Positions 20,473 through 32,626 of a stretch of 64,000 bases of DNA are shown one piece after another; position 1 is the stretch's first letter; each line of letters starts with the position of its first letter. The position numbers and the translations under genes are program-made. The DNA is from Cryptomeria japonica (lineage: Eukaryota > Streptophyta > Pinopsida > Cupressales > Cupressaceae). The DNA is taken from positions 436,266,230 through 436,330,229 of the forward strand of contig NC_081407.1 of the NCBI RefSeq assembly GCF_030272615.1, written 5' to 3'. The notes below the pieces were generated by a model. It was given only the letters and a program-made list of their open reading frames with translations. It was not told where the DNA came from and ran no database searches.

Positions 20473-21060
20473 TTAAATCAAGAACATCATTGGTTTTCTC
20501 AGAAATACTCTTAAAATTGTTCTAACTTGCTTTCCCATTTGACATTCCTTACATACCGAATTAAGAGGTTTTACAATCTTAGGTAAATCCCTTACTGCCT
20601 TAGATGAACTAATCTTTACAATGCAATCAAAATTCACATGACAGAATCTTTTATGCCATAACCGACTTTCATTAATATGTGCAATCAAGCATGTCTTTTC
20701 ATTGTTATTCAAATGAAAGATATTACCTCTAGTCTGATTACCGGTTGCAATCTCCAAACCAGTTCCATTCATGATTTTGCATTTACCATTCTTGAATTGT
20801 AACTGAAATCCTTTTTCAACTAATTGACCAACACTCAAAAGACTATGCTTCAAATCTTCAACATAATAAACATTGTCAGTATTGTGCTTACCATCAAAAG
20901 ATATAGTGCCTTTTCCTCTGATCAAACAAGCTTTGTCATCTCCAAATCTTACTAGACCTCCATTGTATTCCTGAAAATATAAGAATTTACTTTTATCACC
21001 AGTCATATGATGTGAACATCCAGAGTCTATAATCCATTCATCATTTTCTTCAATCTTAGC
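20473..21060 (-). pseudogene. Copia protease and GAG-pre-integrase region (element 1)
   Basis: Minus-strand reading near 21,035 gives WIIDSGCSHHMTGDKSKF, the copia protease active site D-S-G-C. The frame continues through NVYYVEDLKHSLLSVGQL to LWHKRFCHVNFDCIVKI and CKECQMGKQVR, the GAG-pre-integrase zinc-binding H/C pattern. It ends at a frame change (20,473) just before the integrase core. Confidence 0.85.
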
Positions 21061-21229
21061 TACCGGGGCCTGCTCTACCGGTGGAACAATAGGTATCGGT
21101 TGATCTTCTGTTATTGCAAAAAAAGCCCATCCATTGTCTCCCAGTTATTCATCAGAATCATAAGTAACTCCTTCATCAACATAGTAACATGATTTGTCTC
21201 TATTCTTATTAAATTTGTATCTCTGATAT

Positions 21230-22165
21230 TCAAGGGTTAGGCTTGTATGTTCTTTTAGCTTCTTCTCTCAATATTGCATGTCTGTGAGAACATCTAGATG
21301 CCATATGACCAAATTTATTGTAGTTAAAACATTTAAATGGTGCTTTACCTTCATACTTACTTCCAATAGGACCTTTAGGCATTTTCCTTGCGAATAGTGC
21401 TTCAAGTTCTTCCAGTTCTTCATTTTCCCTCCTAATATCTTCAAGTTCTCTTGCATAAAGTGCTTTCCAATTAGATTTATTAGATGATGATGATGATGAT
21501 GATGATGCAGATGATGATGCTTTGAAGGCTAAATCTATTTTAATTGTAGCAACAGGACCAAATTCCTCAAGCTCAAATGATTAAAGTTTTCTAACTAAGG
21601 TATCTCTAGATACTGATGTATTAGGCATTGTTCTCAACTCATTAATAGTCGTTACTTTCATTTTGTATGCCGGTGGCAACACTCTCAAAAATTTAGAAAA
21701 AATTTCATCTTCACTTAAGGAACCTCCACAACATTGTATTCCCAGAACAATTTCATTAACCCTTTCCATAAAAGCAAAAATTCTTTCATCTTCTTCCATT
21801 TTCAAATTTTCATACTTGACCCAAAAGCATTCCAGTTTTGCAATTTTGATAGTGGTATCTCCTTCATTCAATGTCTCCAATTTATCCCAAATATATTTAG
21901 TAGTAGATCGATTTGATAATCCCATGATTTGTTGATTTGACAAGGCGCTCAAGAGTGCTTGTCTTGCATTACAATCATTCTCTTGATCCTTACCCAAAGT
22001 TGGTGGATTAGGTTGATTCGGTGTAGGACCAACATAGCCATTCTTTGTAACATCCCATATGTATTTTCCAATGCAATTCAAATGTGTCTCCATTCTGATC
22101 TTCCATATATCATAGTTAGTTCCATCAAGTTTCGGACTGTCCTTCCTGAAAAAGTTATTTTCCAT
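21230..22165 (-). pseudogene. Copia gag (element 1)
   Basis: Starts MENNFFRKDSPKLDGTNYDI, the usual copia gag start shortly after the primer site. Blocks: WKIRMETHLNCIGKYIWDV, ALLSALSNQQIMGLSNRSTT, WDKLETLNEGDTTIKIAKL, MEEDERIFAFMERVNEIV and LPPAYKMKVTTINELRTMP. A stop follows VRKL at 21,581. Then comes a poly-Ser stretch coded by a (GAT)n/(ATC)n repeat at about 21,482-21,511 and a knuckle CFNYNKFGHMASRC in which the second Cys is Tyr (element 2 keeps CFNCNKIGHMASRC). Confidence 0.88.
21482..21511. repeat. Trinucleotide repeat coding poly-Ser in gag
   Basis: Plus strand repeats gat about ten times with one interruption (cagatgatgatgc follows). It lies in the linker before the zinc knuckle. 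Element 2 has only a short Ser/Thr stretch there, so this is an expansion. Confidence 0.85.
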
Positions 22166-22208
22166 AGAATCTCCTCAAGTTGTTAAACTTTTGCAAAAAG
22201 AGGACTAA

Positions 22209-22220
22209 GCTCTGATACCA
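22209..22220 (-). promoter_or_regulatory. Primer-binding site, initiator Met tRNA (copia element 1)
   Basis: Sense TGGTATCAGAGC, the complement of the 3' end of plant initiator Met tRNA, two bases after the 5' LTR end. Confidence 0.92.
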
Positions 22221-22222
22221 AT

Positions 22223-23286
22223 TGTTAGAACCCAGAGGCAACTGAGAGGGGGGGGGGGGGGTGAATCAATTTTCTATTAATTTAAACCCAAATATAACTT
22301 AATCAAACTTGATACATAATACTGGTAAACCAAACTCGATGCCGGTTAACAAATTAATAGTAAATATCAATATTAGTGAAACTTAATGCATGAGACAGAA
22401 AGAGAAACAACATCCACAATGCATAACATAGAGATTTGTACGTGGAAACCCTGTAAGGGAAAAAACCATGGTAGGAAACCTTACCCACAATTAGATGATA
22501 CTCTACAGATAGTATGTGTGTACAAATGGGGTCTGCACATGCAGAAAGGCCAACCGCCTAGAGCTCACTGCTCAATCACAAAATAAGAGTCACACTGACT
22601 ACAATTGGATGATTAAATCCTGATAATGTACTGCTCAAAGTAGCATCTCCAATGCTGGATTCAGTACTAGTTAAGCTCTGATAATCACCTTCTCTATGGT
22701 CTGTTCATAAGATCTTCTATATTCACACATACCATGTTACAATACCATAACCTTACATACCATGTCCTACATCTCACAATTGAGATCTTACATATATATA
22801 CCAAAACCTAAGACCAAATGTGTAGGTCGGCTAATAAAGAATATTACAATAAAATCAATTACAAATAAGTCAAGATCCAATGCATCATGTAACTACAACA
22901 ATACCAATTGATTAAATCATCTCCAGAATGTGTCGTGCTGATCTGGAATAGATAATGCATGTCGGTCCATAACCTAGACCAATTTACCAGTAACAACAAA
23001 TATGTCAACTCGATTAGACCAATAACCAAAATACCAAAACCAAGTGTCCAAACCATGTCTTTGACATAACCAAGTGATCTCCATATGATAAAAAGTCATC
23101 CTTAGTGTCGGTGAACAATATAACCTGTTGGTGAACAATATAACCTGTCGGTGAACCAAATACTGGTGACTGTGCATAAGTCACTGAACTTGCTGGTGAA
23201 CATAACCAAGGATCTCCAGAAGGATAAGTGTTGATAAGTGTTGACATAAATGACAAAACCAATGTAACACATCCATAATACCAACA
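22223..23286 (-). mobile_element. 5' LTR of copia element 1
   Basis: 1064 bp. In plus orientation it starts TGTTAGAACCCAGAGG with G14 before TGAATCA and ends AATACCAACA. It contains a CATATATATA stretch (22,791-22,800) as the TATA region. Confidence 0.93.
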
Positions 23287-23291
23287 ATATA

Positions 23292-23738
23292 ATGCCTTAT
23301 GCAGTATCTAAAGAGTTAGGGTTGGCCTTGACGAAAATTTTTGGCAGATGCTACTCTATGGATTCAAAACAGATTCATCTGTTAGGACAAATTAAGGATG
23401 CTCAGGTAGTTCTTGCCACCCACCCAAAAAAAAAGAATTAAGTTGACTATTCTAATAGGTGACATCCCAACTAGCTATGACATGTTGCTAAAGTCGTACT
23501 TTCTATAGATATGTAGGGGGTGAAATCAAAATGGATTGGTCTCAAGCTACAATTCCAGTTAGAAACTAGCGAGTCATTCTGTAGCCTGAACCAAAGTCTA
23601 AATTCACTATTTTCCCTTCTGATGATCCAAGAGCTCAAATTTTGTATCATGAATGTCAATTTGGAAACTACATGATTATGTCCGATAATGAGGTAGTGGG
23701 AGATCCATCATGACCTAAGGGAGAAGAAAGTCTATGGT
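23292..23738 (+). pseudogene. Gypsy protease, C-terminal part, and linker
   Basis: Reads MPYAVSKELGLALTKIFGRC and LLGQIKDAQVVLATHP, then, across frame changes, SYDMLLKS-like and GGEIKMDWSQATIPV near 23,515-23,560 and KFTIFPSDDPRAQILYHEC. This is the second half of the retropepsin and the linker that in this lineage runs directly into RNase H. Confidence 0.75.
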
Positions 23739-24330
23739 TAATGGAGTTTGATGGTAGTTGTGCAACATCAGGCTCAGGTGTAGGGATAGTGTTAAATCTG
23801 CCTTCCGAAAATCATATTCCTTTTTCTTTTAAATTGGAATTCAAAAACACGAACAATACGATCGAGTATGAGGCTTTATTGTTAGGTTTAGTTGAAGCTA
23901 AGAGACTGGGAGTAAAACTCCTGCGAGTTAAAGGAGATGCTGAATTGATTGTAAAATAGGTCAGAGGGTTGTTTAATGTAAAAAATGAAAGGCACTATCG
24001 GAATAGAGTTTGGGACGAAATCGAAGATTTTGATGCATTCTCCACTGAGGCTATTCTTAGAGAACTGAATTCTAAAGCAGATTCGTTAGCCATGTCAGCC
24101 TCCTCACGGATTCCACATCCTAAATTTGTTGATGATATTTACAGAGTAGAGTTAGTATATCGACCTAGTGTCCTAGATAACTCCGAATTCTGGAAAGTAT
24201 TTGAAAATGACAAACAAATTAATAATTTTATGCAAAGTGTAGAAATATTTTCTGCTACATATGTTGAAGGTTCAGATGCAGAGTGTAAGGAATTTTCACT
24301 AGAATGAGCCAAGGAGTTGACTGAAGGAGT
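23739..24330 (+). pseudogene. RNase H domain located upstream of RT (gypsy)
   Basis: MEFDGSCATSGSGVGIVL, TNNTIEYEALLLGLVEAKRL, LLRVKGDAELIVK and, after a stop at 23,957, ELNSKADSLAMSAS. These supply the D-E-D-D residues of an RNase H in the order and spacing of the additional RNase H of Tat-type plant gypsy elements. A linker (YRPSVLDNSEFWKVFENDKQ) follows, then RT at about 24,480. So the order here is PR - RNase H - RT - RNase H - IN. The Tat-type copy at 48,180-48,612 has this domain after the RT-linked RNase H. Confidence 0.85.
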
Positions 24331-24364
24331 TATGTAATTAAAAGGTAACAAGATCCCTAAAGGT

Positions 24365-26036
24365 TTGGTTTCATTAGAGCGTCTATTCGATCGTCATGAT
24401 GCCTACAAGAAAAATAAAGGTGACAAATCCCCTGAAGTTCAAGATGTTGGAGGTTACAAAAGGATTAACAACGGTACTGAAGATGAACCTAAATATATCA
24501 ATTTGGGAAAATGTTGTATGCCTGCAGAAAAAGAGAGGTTCATTAGTCTCTTGCTAGAGTTCAAGGATGTGTTCTCTTGGTGCTATGATGATCTAAATAA
24601 TTTTAGAAAGGGAAAATTCCAGCATCAAATTCCTCTGAAACCTAGAGTAAGTCCTTTTCGACAAAAGCTTAGAAGTTTCAATCCTAAGGTAGCTGAGGCC
24701 ATATTTCAGGAAGTAGATAAAATGTTAAAGGCTAGGATTATATATCCCATCCATAATTCTACATGGATAGCTAATATTGGTCTCGTTAGGAAGAAAAATG
24801 GAGAAATAAGGATCTGTGTAGATTTTAGAAATCTGAATCAAGCTAGCCTAAAAGATAACTATCCATTACCATCCATGGACCACATTTCACAAATATTTTC
24901 AGGTTCCGAGATGATGTCCATGCTCAATGGATTTTTTGGATTACAATCAGATCAGTTTCTTGGAAAGTGATCAACATAAAACTGCCTTTATTACTCCCTG
25001 GGGTAAGTTTGCTTATAACCAAATGCCATTTGGTTTAATCAATGTAGGAGCGACATTTCAGCATGCTATGGATTTGTCCTTCGGTCATTTGAAGGATAAG
25101 ATAATTGTTGTGTACCTAGATGACTTAACCGTTTTCTCAAAAAGAGGAAAACATCACCTGAGGGATCCGAGACAAGTGTTACAGAGGTGTCGTGAGCATT
25201 GGGTGTCCTTAAACCCAAAAAAGTTGGTGTTTGGGGTGAGAGAGGGTAAGTTGCTTGACCATATTGTTTCTAAGGAAGGAGTAAGAATAGACCCTGAAAG
25301 GGTAAAAGCAATTCAACAGCTAAGTCTACCATCAAATAGAAATGTCGTTAGATCCTTCTTTGGACAGGTAAATTTTCTAAGGAGGTTCATCCCGGATTTT
25401 GCAAAGACTACTAGGTATATTGTGAATTTGATGAGTGAAAAACAAGCTTTTAAGTGGAATGAGGAAGGGAAGAAAGGGTTCGAATCAATAAAGAATGCTA
25501 TTGGTCATGCGCCTGTTCTGGTTAATCCAGGTTTTAGGAAGGATTTTGTTATTTACTGTTATGCCTCAGAGCATACTATGTCAAGAATTCTATTACAGAA
25601 GAATGAGGGTAATGAAAAAGTCCCAATATCATTCATGAGTGTACCATTGAAAAAGCATGAATTGAAATATTCACTAATGGAAAAACAAGCATATGCGGTT
25701 GTGAAGGATGTAAACCAGTTCAGGCACTATATTCCCCATTCCCATGCCATTGTTTATGTGCCTCATTTTGCAGTCAAGAGCGTATTAACACAACAAGATA
25801 TAGGAATAAATAATAGAGCCTCCTGGGTGTCAAAAATTCAAGAGTTCAATTTAGATATTAAGCCCACAAAATTGGTAAGAGGACAGGGTTTGTGCAAGTT
25901 AATTGCTAAGAGTAAGGAGGAAGTGACAGAGGAATTGCCCTTAGTCTTGTTTGTCGGACTCCAGGATTCCTGGTTTGCGGATGTTGCCTACTATTTGACC
26001 TATGGAGACTGCCCAACACATCTTTCTTCAAAATAA
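24365..26036 (+). pseudogene. Gypsy reverse transcriptase and RT-linked RNase H
   Basis: RT blocks: FKDVFSWCYDDL, FRQKLRSFNPKVAEAIFQEV, WIANIGLVRKKNGEIRICVD, FRNLNQASLKDNYPLPSMD, then after a one-base shift near 24,960 DQHKTAFITPWGKFAYNQMP, FGLINVGATFQHAMD and the catalytic YLDD at 25,113-25,124. Thumb and connection follow (LNPKKLVFGV, FLRRFIPDFAKTT). RNase H-like part: FVIYCYASEHTMSRILLQK and HELKYSLMEKQAYAVV; its first catalytic Asp is Tyr/Ala here (the usual word is Y-x-D-A-S). It ends WVSKIQEFNLDIKPTKLVRG and a stop at 26,034. Confidence 0.88.
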
Positions 26037-26045
26037 AAGAGGAAA

Positions 26046-27229
26046 TTGAGATTAAAGGCTGAAAAATATGTCATTTTTAATGATGTATTAAATAAAAGGG
26101 GATTAGATGGAACTTTCTTGCGCTGTGTAGATAAATCGCTCCAAGAGTCTTTGTTGAAAACCTTCCATGATGAGGCCTATGGCGGCCATTTTTCATCAAC
26201 AGTAACTGCTTATAAAATTTTAAGGAATTGTTATTATTGGCTAGGAATGTTCAAAGATGCGTATGCATGGGTAGCCAAGTGTGATAAATGTAAATTATTC
26301 ACAGGTAAGCCGCAACTTGCAGCGTTACCGCTCTAACCCGTGATTGTGGATGAACCCTTCAAACAATGGGGTTTGGATTTTATAGGTCCTTTGATGCCTA
26401 CTTCAAGTGTAGGGCATACACATATACTGACAGCTACATACTATTTTACTAAATGGGTGGAAGCCATTCCGATACGGAAAACATCTTCAAAGGTTGTTTG
26501 TAACTTTGTCAAGGAGAATATTTTGGTTGGATTCAGAGTTCCACTAAAAATTGTGGCCGATAATGCCACTAATTTCTCTTCTTCTGAGATCTCATTATTC
26601 TGCTATGATAATGGGATATACCTTGCTCACTCTTCTGATTATTATCCATAGGGAAACGGTCAAGCTGAATCCAACAATAAGAACCTTATAAATATTATGA
26701 AGAAATTAGTGAGCAAAAACTTCAAAGATTGGCATAAAAAATTGTATAAAGCTCTTTGGGCTTATTGTACATCACCAAAAAGGGCTATTGGTATGTCACC
26801 ATTTGAATTGGTCTATGGTGTAGGGGCTCAGGTAGCACTTCCTCTAGAACTTGCAGCTACTAAGTTACAGACTGTTATTGAAGACACTTACTTTCAAGAT
26901 TCTTTGGAAAAATGGATTATGCATTTGATGACCTGATAGATGGAGAAAGAGATAAATTAGTAGACCAGATAACAGAGCATCAAATGAGGGTGAAGAAGGT
27001 ATTTGACAAGCGGGCCAAGCCGCAAAAATTCTTGTTAGGTGATCAGGTATTGCTCTGGGACAGAAGAAGGGAACCAAAAGGAGCACACACGAAGTTCGAA
27101 TTGCTTTGGAAAGGACCATTCTTGATTCATGAGGTAAAGGGGCCAAATTCATTCAATCTTGCATATCAGGATGGTACTGCTCTTCCCCTGTCTTATAATG
27201 GACATGATCTAAAATTATATCAATTATAA
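26046..27229 (+). pseudogene. Gypsy integrase
   Basis: Zinc-binding block HDEAYGGHFSSTVTAYKIL...CDKCKLF keeps H-x4-H and C-x2-C. Catalytic core: WGLDFIGPLMPTSS (D), VADNATNFSS (D; the usual DNGxxF is DNATNF) and GNGQAESNNKNL (E) right after a stop at 26,649. The remainder DWHKKLYKALWAYCTSPKRA and MSPFELVYGVGAQVALPLE is typical. The C-terminal block (26,912-27,229) has LLGDQVLLWDRRREPKGAHT and FELLWKGPFLIHEV, the usual GPF/Y-like module, ending KLYQL. Four frames are needed, so it is not functional. Confidence 0.88.
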
Positions 27230-27397
27230 ACAAAAGTCCTCTGTAGGTCTTGTATATAAGTTTTTGTTGCGTGTAGTTAGTTGTTGCTTTTGTTGTGTGG
27301 TGTTTCCGTTATTTCTTTTCGTAAGTATGTTTACAAAACCGAAGAGTCTGAGTTCATGTATTGGTCCTTCTCAGTCCCAGTCTCTAGTTAGAGCCAA
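27230..27397 (+). other. Short 3' untranslated region of the gypsy element
   Basis: Only about 170 bases separate the integrase stop from the 3' LTR. No polypurine tract is visible next to the LTR start (the bases before 27,398 are GTTAGAGCCAA), which is unusual and may reflect decay. Confidence 0.5.
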
Positions 27398-27464
27398 TGT
27401 TTTCCCCACTTGCATTATGTCTATTTCGCGTCCTTTCAAATTTTCTTCCTTTGCATTTTTCTTG

Positions 27465-27775
27465 AACCGAACCTCTCGCTTGAACCGTTCTAGAGTTCAA
27501 GGTTCAAGTTCAAGTGCGGTATGTAGTATAGCGGCTTTGTTTTAAGTAAGGCGTTAAAAGGCCTTGGTGATCATAGTTCATTAAACTTGAACTATGAACC
27601 TTTAGAGTGGTTCAAGGTTCAAGGTTCAACATGTTAAAGCAAGTCTTGTGTAAGTCACGTTTTATAGTGAGTAAACTTTGGCATGTTCGTGTGTTTTGCA
27701 CTAATGCTATTTTGAACTTGAACCTTTGAACCTCTTTTTGGAAGGGTTCAAGGTTCAATGGTTCAAAGTTCGATA
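27465..27775 (+). repeat. GGTTCAA/TTGAACC cluster, copy B
   Basis: Same groups of imperfect palindromes as in copy A, with scattered substitutions, before the leader and the long frame. Confidence 0.75.
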
Positions 27776-28288
27776 ATTGATGACTTTGGAGATAGAGTGA
27801 GAAAAGTGTAGGCATATAGGGAATATTTTGGATTTAAAAGATGAACCTTGAGAAAATGAATTGTGATGGAAATCCGTACTTGGGAATAATCATTCCAAGC
27901 AATCATTTCAAGTAAAGGATATGGAGGAGAAAAGACTTGTTATTAATAAACTGTCAGAAATTAATCTTTTCAGCACAATTTGGCACAGATGAGTATGCAG
28001 TTTTCAAATCTTGATGAATCATGCAACCGATATTTTAGGCCAGTCCCTAAGATCTGTTTTATTTAAAATAAGTTACTTGCCTTCATTATTTGCCCAATAA
28101 GGTAAGTAGAAGATTACCGCAGGCGACATTTCTTGTTCTCGGCTCTGTGAATTCTCAGTTTTGCATGAAAGGTGAGTGCAAGTTCTTCCTCTTTTCTCGT
28201 TGGTTTTCATAATTTGAAAGTGTTATTTGATACTTGCGTCGGTTTAGTCAATTCTTCATGCTAGGTATTTTTTGATTGTAAATAAAAA

Positions 28289-31200
28289 ATGAGACTGAAA
28301 ATACCTCAAATAGACCAGAAGTCTTGGTTAGTTAGTTCCCTACTTGACATAGGAGATACTTTTCTGCCGTCAGTAGACTTAGAGGAATTCCATGAAAGTG
28401 TGTAAAATTTTGCTAGTTCCCCTTTGATGCAAAAAATTTCAGATAGTGGGTTGGTAGAAGCTGCAGTATTTCCTCCAGCTGTGTCATGTCCAGAACTAGT
28501 TTTGGAATGTATGAGCAGATATGATCCTGTAGAGAGGTGTATAAGAAACGTAGATGGTAAAGTGTTGCTTGAAATTAGTTGGGAGGTCATTTCCGTTGTA
28601 ATGAAAATACAAGAGAAGAAGCAATATGAGGACTCGACGGTATGCAAGTCGCAAGGACTTTTCTCTGAGAAGAAGTCATGTTATAGGAGTGTCATTGCAA
28701 GAAATTGGTTATTGAAATTTCAAAAGGGGGGTTCAAGATTGCCAAGCCCATTAACCCGAGAGAATTTGATTCAAGAAGTAAAGGACATAGTCATTTTATT
28801 ACATAGAATGCGGGGAAATCAGATAGCCTTTCACTGGGAAGATTGGATGTATTTCTTTATCCATGTCATCTTTGGCAAAAGGAGATACATAGTGTAGACA
28901 TCTAAAAATGGTCAACGCTTGCGGAGTCATACTTTAACATTTGCGCATTGCCTTATTTTAGGGTTTTTGCATCGCATTAACATTTCTTCTATGTTGCGTA
29001 CTTGGTTTTTATCATTTGCGAGCATCGAGTCCTTCTTCTGCATTCCTCATTTTTATCGCTTTTGAATTAGTGTTTTGTCCTCTTATCAATCTTGTCATTT
29101 TGTGATCGATTTGTCATCGATTCTCGTCCTTGTCAATCTCATCAATTTTGCGATCGATTTGTCATAGATCCTTGTCCTCTTCAATCATGTCAATTGGCAC
29201 ATATCAATTTGGTCTCTTTATCAATATTGGTCAATTTGTCAACCAATTTCAATTGTTTATCAATCAAATCATTTATCAAGTCAGAATCATGATTAAATTG
29301 ACCCTACATCAATTATCTTTTGTCAGGACCTAATTGTCGTTCTTGCATTTCTAATTCATCTTCTAGGATTTTATGATTTATTCATTTAATCTTGTTTGTC
29401 ATTTTCCCTCTAGGTTAAATAATTTATTTATTTATCCTAAGTCTTCTTGTCACAATTAAATGTTTATTTATTTGGCTAATTAATTCCTCCTCTTTTTGTA
29501 AATTAATTAATGAATGAAAAATTATCAATTAATTTACCTAATTTTTATCAATTTCCTAAATTCCAAGTCATCATTTCTAACCTAATTTTCTAATTTCTCC
29601 TAAATTCCTAAATGTCTATTTCTATTTCAAATTCTTGTCATAATCCTTGCATAGAAATTTGTCATAAATTGTCATAAATCCTTGCATAACAATTTGTCAT
29701 ACACTTGTCATAATTTTGCTATTCTTGATTTGAATTTCCATTCGAATCACTTTCATGCTAATCATGTCTTTTCTCCAATTTATCTATAAATTGGATGAGT
29801 TTCTTCAATCAAGAGGCCGAATCAATCATGCTTCTAGTATCTTTATGCTATCTTGTCAATCTTGCTTTCATATTATGCTTATGCACTTGTAGGTGAGATC
29901 CACAAAACAAAGCAATTTGAAGGAGAAAGAAGGACAATGGAGAATTCTTGAGGAGACATTTCACATTTGTGATGGTTTGCATTTGAATTGAATGTCTTGT
30001 TTTCCATGTATCTCTATTGAATGTAATTAGGATTTATCATTGCAATTTAGTTTTCGTGATTGAGCTAGGCTAATGTTTATATTGCTTTGATGATTTCCAG
30101 ATTCCTATCTACACATAGATTGGGCAGAGTTAATTGCAGAAAGAATGCATGAGTGTTTAAGTTATTTTGGGAACAAAAATTTCCATATGTCTTCTTACCT
30201 TATCTACTGTTTAGCCTGCACTTGTCAATGGGTAGGTCTGTACCATGAAACCTGACAGAATGATACGAGAATATATGAATATCACCTGCATTTGCAGCAA
30301 CACAGGCTCATTGACAATTATTACAAGGTTCATAGTATTTTCCTTGGCAGGTTGGTACTTGAGTTGAAAGGAGATATTCATAAGAGATTAACTGAGGAAG
30401 CTATGCACTTCATAAATATATATGGTAGCTTTTATATTCAGTTCTCCAGGTTCACTTATTTGAGGGTTGGGGGTTTTGAAGGAGAACACTACAAATTGCC
30501 AAGATATGTCTTTGACAGGCAAGTGTTAATTGAAGTTTGCAAGCAACTCACTCATATAGATAAGAAATATGGGGAGGAACATCAAACAGGGGTTTCCTTT
30601 CCCATTGAACTGACAGATTACATTTGTGACAGTGTCTCAGATGCTTTGAATTTGGAGTTAGAGTTCAAAAGATTTAAATATCAGTTGTATTTTCCCCACA
30701 TTGAATTTGATACTAAAGGATTTGTAATGACACACTTTATATTCAGGGAGAATTTTCAACATGTACCTCATCTAGAAGACTTTTGGGCAAATTGTGTGGA
30801 TGAGTATGAAGTTCGAAAAAGAGCACACCTTAGACTCACAGTGCAAAAAATTAAGGATTATGATCTGAAGATAAATACTAAAAATATTGTGGATGATAAA
30901 AATGATTTGCTTGACACCCAATTTGTCGATGATAGGCAGCCAGGAGTAATACCAAAAATAGACTGGAAAAAAGACGAGGAAGAACAGATTCAAACTAGGA
31001 CAATCTTGGTGATTCGAAGAACATAGAAGTGGCTTAGAAAGTAGAAATTGAGCAGAAGCTCAAGGAAGGGTTCAACCTCATCCACTGAGGTCTTGGTATC
31101 TAATTCTCTTGTCCCATCTTGTGTTGTAGGCTCACTGAAATAGGGAAAAGGAGGACAAAGAACAAAGACAGTGTAAATCATAGAGGAGACAACTTCTGTT

Positions 31201-32626
31201 AGAGTCACTCGCTCTAGAACAAGGGGCAAAAGACAATCCTTGCCTATTGATACTATGGTGGTTGACCTTGAGATGGATACCACCTCAATTGATCCAATCA
31301 AAGAACAACAAGGGCTGGTTGATGAGGGTAATAAATAGCAGGAACATGAAGCCTTAAATGAAGTTACTACTATGGTAGTAAGGGATGGAAAGGAGACTGG
31401 AACTGATTCAGATAAGCCTCAAGTTCCTTCAGGACCAATATAGTTAGAAAATATGTTAAGCAACAAGAAGAGAATCATTGTACCAACCTCGATTCCAGTA
31501 GAAGACATGGTGAGTAAATGCTTGGGAAAGACTCCAAAAGCGAAGAAGTCCAAAACTATGTCAAAAATTGACTTTGATGAAGATAGTGGGAACTGGATTG
31601 ATGAGATTGCACACCCATTAATAGATGAAAAGACAGAGAACTTTACAACTCAAGACTTCACTGTTGAAAAGATAAATATTAGAACTACTTCTCGAGCCAC
31701 ATATGTTCTCCACCTTGAGGCTTCAATAAAGAAGATCATAACCAGGACTTGGAAAGACAAAAAAGATAAGCATCAAATGAAAGAGATGTTACGAAGGATG
31801 GCAGAATACATTGAGGCAATCAATGCTTGAAACCCTCAACCTGTGTCACAGATTCCAATGTCCTTTGATCCTAAGTCCCCTGCAAATCAGAAGACTTTGG
31901 AGCAAATAACAAAAATGCAGGTTGATCACAAAAACTGTGATGGAGTGGCTAGAAAAGATTCAGAAGTTTGGTGCAGAGTACTTTGTTAATCTAAGCAAGG
32001 TATATGATGGGGCGATGCAAGTAATGAAGGAGCTGGAAGTTGAAATCATCAATTGGAAGAAAGAGGAAGCTAAATGGGCGTCAAAAGTTGCGTAGATGCG
32101 AGAAGTACAAAATTATGGGGTAATGAAGTTTCTTGCGGAAAGACCTGTGGCAGGCTTGGATGACAACATTTTGTATGTGTGCTAGAGGAACATTGAATGG
32201 AGAAATTCTCTAATAAAATAGGCTTATGAGGACTTTGCGAAATTGATAAATCAACTCACAGAATTAGTTACTTCCATGAGAAATGAGCTTGTGTGCATTG
32301 GGATTAAATGTCTGAAAGATGATGGAAGAACCCTAGAAATGATCGAGGTTATAACATAATCATTTAAGAGAAAAATTAATTATGTGAAAGAGGCTAAGGG
32401 TTTGGTTTCAGATGACTTAAGTGTGATTTCTAAGATCAAATCACTCCTATTTTTATGCATCAGACATCTACATAGTCACTCCGACAAAGTCACACAAGTT
32501 AACAAGGAAAAAGCGGTCTGGAAGCAACGTATGGCACACGTTGGATTACCTCATAATACAATCATTCAACACTTCACCACTGCTCATGCAGATTGGAAGA
32601 AAGAAGCAATTATCAGAACTATATAG
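28289..32626 (+). pseudogene. LTR-encoded long reading frame of unknown function, copy B (split by a solo LTR)
   Basis: Starts MRLKIPQIDQ as in copy A and runs to 28,892, is interrupted by the solo LTR, and resumes at 30,119 with IDWAELIAERMHE. Its longest intact block (30,292-31,026) has YGSFYIQFSRFTYLRVGGFE, LTDYICDSVSDALNLELEF and LEDFWANCVDEYEVRKRAHL, without the stops that break copy A there. It has its own stops (near 28,407, 30,255, 31,024 and 31,045). From about 31,504 to 32,830 it is almost identical to copy A, including shared stops. Function unknown. The open status of different segments in A and B implies an intact ancestor. Confidence 0.75.
28893..30113 (+). mobile_element. Solo LTR inserted in the giant 3' LTR
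   Basis: Starts TGTAGACATCTAAAAATGG and ends CCTATCTACA (TGTAGA/TCTACA inverted ends), flanked by catag at 28,888-28,892 and 30,114-30,118. Copy A gives the empty site (10,106-10,123). Length 1221 bp. AT-rich, with many tcaat/tgtcat words and no frame. The start resembles the LTR starts near 3217 and 45,159 (both minus strand), so it belongs to that gypsy-type LTR group; orientation is inferred from that. Confidence 0.92.

Larger units (their letters stand above)
16561..23286 (-). mobile_element. Full-length Ty1/copia element 1, nested in the gypsy protease
   Basis: Plus-strand ends are TGTTAGGACT and AATACCAACA; flanks are atata at 16,556-16,560 and 23,287-23,291. The element reads on the minus strand. 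LTRs are 16,561-17,613 and 22,223-23,286; the tRNA-iMet primer site TGGTATCAGAGC is at 22,209-22,220 and the polypurine tract at 17,614-17,625. The gag-pol reading runs from 22,165 to 18,000 with several stops. Removing it restores the gypsy protease frame. Confidence 0.96.

Noticed and set aside
28893-30113. An intron in the long frame of copy B
   Set aside because: The segment has TGTAGA/TCTACA ends and a 5-bp duplication, lacks GT...AG borders, and copy A has none. It is a solo LTR.
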